This document shows, piece after piece, positions 54,704 to 62,300 of a stretch of DNA of 64,000 nucleotides. Position 1 is the stretch's first letter. Each line of letters begins with the position of its first letter. Below the pieces are notes generated by a model. That model saw only the letters and a list, made by a program, of their open reading frames with translations. It did not search any database and was not told the DNA's origin. The position numbers and the translations under genes are program-made. Source of the DNA: Geitlerinema sp. BBD 1991-9 (GTDB lineage Bacteria > Cyanobacteriota > Cyanobacteriia > Cyanobacteriales > Geitlerinemataceae); the NCBI GenBank assembly GCA_001657325.1, contig LWRO01000005.1:248001-312000 (forward strand), in the 5' to 3' direction.

Positions 54704-54751
54704 GCGTTAGCGAGATCCGGGTTCGTGCCATCAAATCGATCGAGAAAAGCA

Positions 54752-54783
54752 CCGTAGAGCTCTGTTTTTTGAGGACTCTACGG
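54752..54783 (+). terminator. GTAGAG-type hairpin after purB
   Basis: CCGTAGAG (54752-54759) pairs CTCTACGG (54776-54783); the loop contains a six-T run. It is about 50 nt after the purB stop. Confidence 0.6.
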
Positions 54784-54834
54784 GCTGTTAAGGTATTGAT
54801 GAAAAACGGGTGTAGGAACAGCTTTAGAAATCGA

Positions 54835-54931
54835 GTGCATCTCAATTTCGTAGAATGACCCCTCTGCCTTCGGCACCTCCCCTTAGCCAGGGGAGGATGG
54901 GTGGGGTTTCGATCGCAGAAGTGAGATTTAC
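54835..54931. repeat. Third copy of the MITE-like element
   Basis: Starts GTGCATCTCAATTTCG and ends with AGTGAGATTTAC, with the same inner CCTCCCCT/AGGGGAGG hairpin and GGATGGGTGGGGTTTCGATC as the tandem pair at 14484-14698. Several substitutions show it is an older or separately evolved copy. It sits between the converging purB and argS. Confidence 0.85.
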
Positions 54932-54946
54932 CCTAGAAATCGGAGA

Positions 54947-56701
54947 TTACATCCGTTCTAAGACTTGAATTCCTAACAACGACAGACCCTGTTTCAAGGT
55001 GCGGGCACTCAAATCGCATAACATCAAACGTGAAGTTCGGAACGGTTCCTCCGCTTGCAAGACTGAGCATCGATCGTAAAACTGGTTAAATTTCTGACTC
55101 AATTCAAACAAATATTGACACAGACGGTTCGGTAACAAATCAGCTGCAACTTCAGCGAGAATATCGGGTAAGCTCAGCAAGTGTTTTGCTAATACGAATT
55201 CAGAGTTTTCTCGGAGTTCGATCGAGACATTTTCGAGATTCTGAAAATCGATATTCCCCTTGCGACCGATCCCTTGAACGCGCACGTAGGCGTAAAGTAA
55301 ATAAGGCGCGGTGTTGCCTTGCAGCGCAAGCATTTTGTCGTAACTAAAGATGTAGTTACTGGTACGGTTTTGACTGAGATCGGCGTATTTGACCGCACTG
55401 AGTCCAACCACGGTGGCGACGTGTTCGATGAAGTCTGCGTTTTCGTGGCGATCTTCTTCTTCGAGGCGTTTTTCCAAATCGAGACGAGATCGATCGATCG
55501 CCTCGTTGAGTAAATCCTTCAAACGAACCGTTTCACCCGATCTCGTTTTGAATTTCTTTCCGTCTTCCCCTTGTACTAAGCCAAACGGAACGTGAACGGC
55601 TTCTACATCTTCGGGTAGCAATCCGGCCCGTTTCGCCACTTGAAAAACTTGGTCGAAATGGGTACTTTGTCCCGCATCGACCACGTAGGCGATCCGTTTT
55701 GCACCGTCTTCGCGAATTCGATATCGCAAAGCGGCTAAGTCCGTTGTGGCGTAATTGTAGCCGCCGTCAGACTTTTGGATAATGAGGGGTTGAGGGTTGC
55801 CTTCTTTATTCTTGTAGCCTTCGAGAAAAACGCATTGCGCCCCTTGGTCTTCCACGAGCAACCCTTGTTTGTCTAAATCTTCGACCACTTGGGGTAATAG
55901 GTCGTTATAAAACGATTCGCCGCGTTCGGTAAGTTTGATATCGAGTCGATCGTAGATTTTTTGAAATTCACGTCGAGATTGTTCGCAAAGTAAGCCCCAG
56001 GCTTGATGAGTTTCGGGATCGCCAGATTGCAATGTAACGACTGTATTACGGGCAGTTGTTTGAAACTCGGCATCTTCATCGAAGCGAACTTTCGCTTTTT
56101 TATAAAATGCCACTAAATCGCCGATATCGAGTGCGTCAGGTTGGGTGAGTGCGTCGGGATAGGCTTCGCGCAGGTAGGTAATTAACATCCCAAATTGCGT
56201 TCCCCAGTCGCCGACGTGGTTGAGGCGCAGAACGTCGTGACCTTGGAATTCGAGAACGCGGGCGATCGCGTCGCCGACGATCGTCGATCGAAGGTGTCCC
56301 ACGTGCATTTCTTTAGCAATGTTGGGACTGGAAAAATCGACGATGACTTTTTGCGGGTGTTCGACCGGTTCGACGCCGAGTCGATCGCTGGCGTACATCT
56401 GTTGGAGCTTCGATTGCAGAAATTGGGGTTTCAATCGCAGGTTGATGAAACCGGGGCCGGCGATTTCGGGGGGTTCGCAGAGGTCGGAAACCTCGAGTCG
56501 ATCGATAATTTGTTGGGCGATGTCTCGGGGTTTTTGTTTGAGGCGTTTCGCCAAAGACATGGCGACGTTAGCTTGGTAATCGCCGAACTTGGGATTGTTG
56601 GTGGGGACGATGAGGGGATCGGTTCCCGCGAGATCGTCGCCGAATGCAGCAACGAGCGATCGATCGAACCGAGTACGAAGCTGTTCGAGGATGGAGGACA
56701 T
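54947..56701 (-). CDS. argS: Arginyl-tRNA synthetase
   Basis: 584 aa from ATG 56701. An N-terminal Add-1 domain (about residues 1-110) precedes the class I core with [20 protein letters not shown] (HIGH motif as HVGH), [14 protein letters not shown], and the degenerate KMSKS region [20 protein letters not shown]. The C-terminal anticodon-binding helical domain ends with [18 protein letters not shown], the family ending. It charges tRNA-Arg. It lies 17 nt downstream of adk on the same strand, so the two are probably co-transcribed. Confidence 0.97.
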   Translation of the reverse strand: MSSILEQLRTRFDRSLVAAFGDDLAGTDPLIVPTNNPKFGDYQANVAMSLAKRLKQKPRDIAQQIIDRLEVSDLCEPPEIAGPGFINLRLKPQFLQSKLQQMYASDRLGVEPVEHPQKVIVDFSSPNIAKEMHVGHLRSTIVGDAIARVLEFQGHDVLRLNHVGDWGTQFGMLITYLREAYPDALTQPDALDIGDLVAFYKKAKVRFDEDAEFQTTARNTVVTLQSGDPETHQAWGLLCEQSRREFQKIYDRLDIKLTERGESFYNDLLPQVVEDLDKQGLLVEDQGAQCVFLEGYKNKEGNPQPLIIQKSDGGYNYATTDLAALRYRIREDGAKRIAYVVDAGQSTHFDQVFQVAKRAGLLPEDVEAVHVPFGLVQGEDGKKFKTRSGETVRLKDLLNEAIDRSRLDLEKRLEEEDRHENADFIEHVATVVGLSAVKYADLSQNRTSNYIFSYDKMLALQGNTAPYLLYAYVRVQGIGRKGNIDFQNLENVSIELRENSEFVLAKHLLSLPDILAEVAADLLPNRLCQYLFELSQKFNQFYDRCSVLQAEEPFRTSRLMLCDLSARTLKQGLSLLGIQVLERM

Positions 56702-56718
56702 GGACGGTAGAGTATCGA

Positions 56719-57279
56719 TTACAAATGTTTGGCCTTGAGTCGATCGAGCAAATCCTGTTGGATGTCTTCAACGAGGCGGTTTGCGTCGATACGTAGGAGT
56801 TTATGGCGCGGTTCGTAGTATTCGGTGATCGGAATCGTGCGCTGGTGGAATAGGTCGATTCGCCGTCGCACGATTTCGGGTGCGTCGTCTTCCCGAGATC
56901 GATCGAGCGATCGCTGCATCAGAATGGGAACGGGTGCATCTAACCAGATGGCCCAATCGAGTTCTTGGCCGAGATCGTGGAGCAGGAAATCGAGTTCTTC
57001 GGCTTGAAAGGCGGTGCGGGGATAGCCGTCGAGGAGCCAGCCGTCTCGAGCGTCTGCTTCCGTCAGACGATGGCGAATGAGTTCGATCGTAATCGGGTCG
57101 GGGACGAGTTCGCCTTTTTCAACGTAGGGAGCAGCTTGGCGGCCGAGTTCGGTATCTGTGGCAATGGCGTTACGAAAAATTTCCCCAGTGGCGATCCAGG
57201 GAATACTCAAGTTTTCGCACAACATCCTGCCTTGCGTGCCTTTTCCGGCACCGGGGCCGCCTAGAATGACCAGTCTCAC
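56719..57279 (-). CDS. adk: Adenylate kinase (short-lid type)
   Basis: 186 aa from ATG 57279. The P-loop is [20 protein letters not shown], followed by the AMP-binding [14 protein letters not shown] and [33 protein letters not shown], and a short LID with [20 protein letters not shown]. Bacterial long-lid enzymes are about 215 residues with a zinc or H-bond LID; this one has the short LID common in cyanobacteria, which often have a second copy elsewhere. It balances AMP, ADP and ATP. It is upstream of argS. Confidence 0.94.
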   Translation of the reverse strand: MRLVILGGPGAGKGTQGRMLCENLSIPWIATGEIFRNAIATDTELGRQAAPYVEKGELVPDPITIELIRHRLTEADARDGWLLDGYPRTAFQAEELDFLLHDLGQELDWAIWLDAPVPILMQRSLDRSREDDAPEIVRRRIDLFHQRTIPITEYYEPRHKLLRIDANRLVEDIQQDLLDRLKAKHL

Positions 57280-57431
57280 AAATTCTCTCCTACGCTAGAC
57301 GAATCCGAATATTTCCAAGGAATGTACGTCCCCGTCAAGTATACAATCGATTTCGCGACTCGATCGATGAGGGGCGTTCTCGCGATATCCTAATATGTTC
57401 GTGGGTCTTTTCTCGAAACACTCTTGTAGCC

Positions 57432-58013
57432 GTGATTAAAAACGATACCTGGATTTCTCAGAAAGCGGCAGAGGGGATGATTGCCCCCTTTGAACCGAAA
57501 CAAATTCGCCGCGTTAACGATCTTCCCGTTATTTCCTACGGGTTGAGCAGTTTTGGATACGACATTCGCTTATCGCCAGCGGAGTTCCGAATTTTTCGCC
57601 ACATTCCCGGAACGGTGGTCGATCCGAAAAATTTCAACCCTGAAAATTTAGAGCCAACCAAGCTCTCGACAGATGAAAACGGTACGTATTTCGTACTTCC
57701 CGCTCATTCCTATGGGTTGGGGGTTGCTCTGGAAAAACTGGATATTCCCGATACAATTACAGTGATTTGTATTGGCAAAAGCACTTATGCACGATGTGGG
57801 ATTATTGCGAATTTGACCCCGGCTGAGGCGGCGTGGAAAGGTCATTTAACCCTCGAGTTTTCTAATTCGTCGAGTGCAGATTGTCGAATTTATGCGAATG
57901 AGGGTGTGGTGCAGCTCCTCTTTTTTGAGGGCGAGCCTTGTTCGGTCAGTTATGAGGATCGTCGCGGGAAATATCAGGATCAAGGTGAACGGGTGACGCT
58001 GGCACGGGTTTGA
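57432..58013 (+). CDS. dcd: dCTP deaminase
   Basis: 193 aa from GTG 57432. Trimeric dUTPase-fold motifs: VISYGLSSFGYDIRLSPAEF, FVLPAHSYGLGVALEKLDIP, VICIGKSTYARCGIIANLTP and the catalytic Glu region WKGHLTLEFSNSSSADCRIY, ending in SYEDRRGKYQDQGERVTLAR. It deaminates dCTP to dUTP for thymidylate synthesis. It is divergent from adk. The CRISPR leader begins within about 100 bases of its stop. Confidence 0.95.
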   Translation: MIKNDTWISQKAAEGMIAPFEPKQIRRVNDLPVISYGLSSFGYDIRLSPAEFRIFRHIPGTVVDPKNFNPENLEPTKLSTDENGTYFVLPAHSYGLGVALEKLDIPDTITVICIGKSTYARCGIIANLTPAEAAWKGHLTLEFSNSSSADCRIYANEGVVQLLFFEGEPCSVSYEDRRGKYQDQGERVTLARV

Positions 58014-58285
58014 TGGGTGTTAACTCGTCATAATTTTGCGCGGAGGGGTGGGTGTTTGAGGGCGGGGGCATGAAAAATGGGCTGGATGGCTGATGGGGCA
58101 TGGGTTTGGAGAGATCGACCTTAAAAGGCGATCCGCGCAACTGCTGAAATGCTTGTGGGACAAGGGTTCTCGCAGTTCTGCAAGCGAGCGAGAATTGTGT
58201 TTTTCGCTCGATCGATGCTATTATCAGGGGTGTCCGCGCAACTGCACATTGAAAACTGCATAGGAACAGGTTTTCAGATCGAGAA
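58014..58285 (+). promoter_or_regulatory. CRISPR leader with promoter
   Basis: 272 bases between dcd and the first repeat. A promoter reads into the array: TTGTGT (58195-58200), 18-nt spacer, TATTAT (58219-58224). An inverted repeat TTCTCGC/GCGAGAA (58167-58173, 58188-58194) lies just before it. The 13-mer TCCGCGCAACTGC occurs twice, at 58132-58144 and 58233-58245, exactly 101 bases apart, and could be a recognition site for the adaptation machinery. This places the leader on the left, agreeing with the orientation in which the repeat ends in ATTGAAAC. Confidence 0.75.
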
Positions 58286-59385
58286 GTCTAAATCCGATAA
58301 AATCCCTTTTAGGATTTATTATCTTTTTAAATTAGGTCAGCAAGCCTCTGACCTCGTCTAAATCCGATAAAATCCCTTTTAGGATTTATTATATCACTGG
58401 AGACTTCTCCCTCTATTGGGTTCCTAGTCTAAATCCGATAAAATCCCTTTTAGGATTTATTATAAAAGATTTTTAGATGAGGAATAGTCAGCGAGTTGAT
58501 CTGCTGGAGCGTCTAAATCCGATAAAATCCCTTTTAGGATTTATTATATCTTCATACCAATTAATATAAACATTTAGGATACGGTCTAAATCCGATAAAA
58601 TCCCTTTTAGGATTTATTATGCAGTTTCTTATGGAAGAAAGGGTGATTCAATCTATCGTCTAAATCCGATAAAATCCCTTTTAGGATTTATTATATTTGA
58701 GAAGCTATGTCAGGGATTTCGACATCTAATTGTCTAAATCCGATAAAATCCCTTTTAGGATTTATTATCTGCAACCTAGAAAAATAAATGTCTTATTTAG
58801 AAGTCTAAATCCGATAAAATCCCTTTTAGGATTTATTATTTCGCCGGGAGAGCCGTTGGCGGTGTGGCGGACGAAGTCTAAATCCGATAAAATCCCTTTT
58901 AGGATTTATTATGACCGACCGACAGGCGATCGCGATTCAACTCAGCGTCTAAATCCGATAAAATCCCTTTTAGGATTTATTATTTGTGTTTTTACTTTTG
59001 TTAGATTAGGGTTTATAACTCGTCTAAATCCGATAAAATCCCTTTTAGGATTTATTATTGGACATCTCGGCTTTAAGGTAATCATTGACTCTTGTCTAAA
59101 TCCGATAAAATCCCTTTTAGGATTTATTATTGCAAGATAAAGGACATTAAAGATCCTCAAAACCGCGTCTAAATCCGATAAAATCCCTTTTAGGATTTAT
59201 TATGAAAAACCGTGGTTCAATCATCACTTTCCTCTTCTTGTCTAAATCCGATAAAATCCCTTTTAGGATTTATTATTGTGCTATGACATGTGCTATCTTT
59301 TTCTTACCCTTGAAAAGCTGATTGTCTAAATCCGATAAAATCCCTTTTAGGATTTATTATTGTGCTATGACACCACTTCTCCTTA
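58286..59385 (+). CRISPR. Leader-proximal CRISPR block with a variant repeat handle (15 repeats, 15 spacers)
   Basis: Fifteen identical 37-nt repeats, starting at 58286, 58356, 58427, 58511, 58584, 58658, 58732, 58803, 58876, 58947, 59022, 59094, 59167, 59240 and 59324. Each begins GTCTAAATCCGATAAAATCC, continues CTTTTAGG, and ends ATTTATTAT. The first 28 bases equal those of the downstream block; the last nine differ completely. Spacers are 33-38 nt except spacer 3 (47 nt), spacer 14 (47 nt) and spacer 15 (25 nt). The hairpin survives: AAATCC pairs GGATTT around CTTTTA. No cas genes are in the window, so the subtype is open; the downstream repeat type is common with subtypes I-D and III in cyanobacteria. 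Confidence 0.97.
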
Positions 59386-62300
59386 GTCTAAATCCGATAA
59401 AATCCCTTTTAGGGATTGAAACGTGAATAATAAAATATCATCCCATCAATGGTATCACGTCTAAATCCGATAAAATCCCTTTTAGGGATTGAAACAGTGT
59501 AATTACCGGGGGCGTTAGTAAGTACTGCCCCCTGTCTAAATCCGATAAAATCCCTTTTAGGGATTGAAACATGTGGTTGCAGTCTCCCATGATTCCAACT
59601 ACAAAGTCTAAATCCGATAAAATCCCTTTTAGGGATTGAAACAAAAATGTAATTATCAGTGACGCTACGGCTAAAGGTCTAAATCCGATAAAATCCCTTT
59701 TAGGGATTGAAACACCCGGTTAGGTTGTGTCAAACTATGCTTGTCACAAGTCTAAATCCGATAAAATCCCTTTTAGGGATTGAAACATTACAACAGGTAG
59801 AGGATGGCCTGAGGGGGGATACGGGTCTAAATCCGATAAAATCCCTTTTAGGGATTGAAACTTCTAAATCAATCCCACTTGTACGCCAATCCATGAGTCT
59901 AAATCCGATAAAATCCCTTTTAGGGATTGAAACGGCAAACAACCTGTCAATACAGGGGAGCGACGCAAGGTAAGGTCTAAATCCGATAAAATCCCTTTTA
60001 GGGATTGAAACTAGCATAATTTCTACTAACATATACATAAGAACGTCTAAATCCGATAAAATCCCTTTTAGGGATTGAAACCTCTAGGCGGATAATGCAC
60101 ATCAGAGATCAAATCCCGTCTAAATTCGATAAAATCCCTTTTAGGGATTGAAACCTCAGGAGATGGGGGCTCAGCCTGTGTATTTGAGTCTAAATCCGAT
60201 AAAATCCCTTTTAGGGATTGAAACCTTCCCTTTGTTTCTATACCCAATATAGATCGGTGTCTAAATCCGATAAAATCCCTTTTAGGGATTGAAACGCTCT
60301 ACCTTAGAATCAAAAACTAATCCTTGTGAGGAAGAGTCTAAATCCGATAAAATCCCTTTTAGGGATTGAAACTTAGGTAATATTAAGAAGCTCTGCCATC
60401 ATTGGAATGTCTAAATCCGATAAAATCCCTTTTAGGGATTGAAACTTTAGTTGCATCCATTTTTAGTCCTTCCCATTTAGTCTAAATCCGATAAAATCCC
60501 TTTTAGGGATTGAAACCCCACTTCCCGGTATTAAGGAGGGCATTCTTTACTTCGTCTAAATCCGATAAAATCCCTTTTAGGGATTGAAACTGGCAAGATT
60601 TCGATCGGGGATACACTCGGAACCTCGTCTAAATCCGATAAAATCCCTTTTAGGGATTGAAACTACAAATACTATAAGACTGTGTTACATTATATGTGTG
60701 TCTAAATCCGATAAAATCCCTTTTAGGGATTGAAACACTACAGTGGTAGGCAATTAAATATCATGGTTAAAGTCTAAATCCGATAAAATCCCTTTTAGGG
60801 ATTGAAACAACGCCTTTTGGAAGGCGGCGGCAAAAGTAAACGAGTGTCTAAATCCGATAAAATCCCTTTTAGGGATTGAAACAAACCTTGGAAGGCTACA
60901 CGATAACTTAAACCTTTAGTCTAAATCCGATAAAATCCCTTTTAGGGATTGAAACGTTAGACAGCTTGTCCTTGTTTCTTGTTTTTGCCCGTCTAAATCC
61001 GATAAAATCCCTTTTAGGGATTGAAACGAAAGATGCTCCAACTGTTCCTACTGACATCCCGCCTGTCTAAATCCGATAAAATCCCTTTTAGGGATTGAAA
61101 CTTATAGTTATAAAAACTTATCTAACCCATAGGATAAAGTCTAAATCCGATAAAATCCCTTTTAGGGATTGAAACCTCGGATTTCACCGTTGTCTTTAAG
61201 TTTCACGAAACTGTCTAAATCCGATAAAATCCCTTTTAGGGATTGAAACACGTCAAGCATCACCATGTATTTCTTCTTACTGCTAGTCTAAATCCGATAA
61301 AATCCCTTTTAGGGATTGAAACATATTCCTAAAGGATACATAAAATTAAACTATAAAGTCTAAATCCGATAAAATCCCTTTTAGGGATTGAAACTAGTAG
61401 CTACGAAGATTTAGATTCAGCTTATGAAAGTCTAAATCCGATAAAATCCCTTTTAGGGATTGAAACTGTTGCCTGATAATCTTCAATAGCCTTTTTAATC
61501 CTGTCTAAATCCGATAAAATCCCTTTTAGGGATTGAAACCTTTTTCTGTTTCACCTTCCACCCATCTTTTCCTGTCTAAATCCGATAAAATCCCTTTTAG
61601 GGATTGAAACGAGCCATAGCGTGGCTGTGGGCGACTCCATTGAAAGTCTAAATCCGATAAAATCCCTTTTAGGGATTGAAACCCTTTATTTTGGTTCTAG
61701 AAATAATACCTATTGCATTAGTGTCTAAATCCGATAAAATCCCTTTTAGGGATTGAAACTCATTTTCTGGAATTAAGTACATATTGGATTACTGTCTAAA
61801 TCCGATAAAATCCCTTTTAGGGATTGAAACATGTATTTAATAAGTGTGGCTAATAGGTTAAATAAAGTCTAAATCCGATAAAATCCCTTTTAGGGATTGA
61901 AACTCAATAGTTGGATCGTAACTGTAATCTATTCTATAGTGTCTAAATCCGATAAAATCCCTTTTAGGGATTGAAACACGGGAAGTTGCATTTTTTCCGC
62001 CCATTCGTTTACGTCTAAATCCGATAAAATCCCTTTTAGGGATTGAAACATGATGAGGTGGATTTTCAATCATTAGATGGTGCGGGTTGTCTAAATCCGA
62101 TAAAATCCCTTTTAGGGATTGAAACCTGACGGGGTAGCTAACAGGTTATTCAATGCAAAGTCTAAATCCGATAAAATCCCTTTTAGGGATTGAAACATTA
62201 TTGCCCTATTTCTAGGTAAAATATCTTGTAGAGTCTAAATCCGATAAAATCCCTTTTAGGGATTGAAACCAATAGACTAATTATTGTTATTGTAACATTG

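Noticed and set aside
58464-58510. Spacer 3 (47 nt) as a second 49-nt duplication event
   Set aside because: Its first 12 bases do not match the start of spacer 4, as such an event would require, so it is only a long spacer.
58286-59360. TATTAT at the end of each variant repeat as a -10 box giving every unit its own promoter
   Set aside because: The base stretch 16-18 nt upstream reads GATAAA-like within the repeat, with no -35 resemblance, and the same end is better explained as captured spacer sequence.
58286-59385. Variant repeats as the degenerate trailer end of an array whose leader lies to the right
   Set aside because: The repeat orientation (ATTGAAAC at its 3' end), the promoter at 58195-58224 and the perfect identity of the 15 variant copies all place the leader on the left. 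Trailer repeats usually decay individually.
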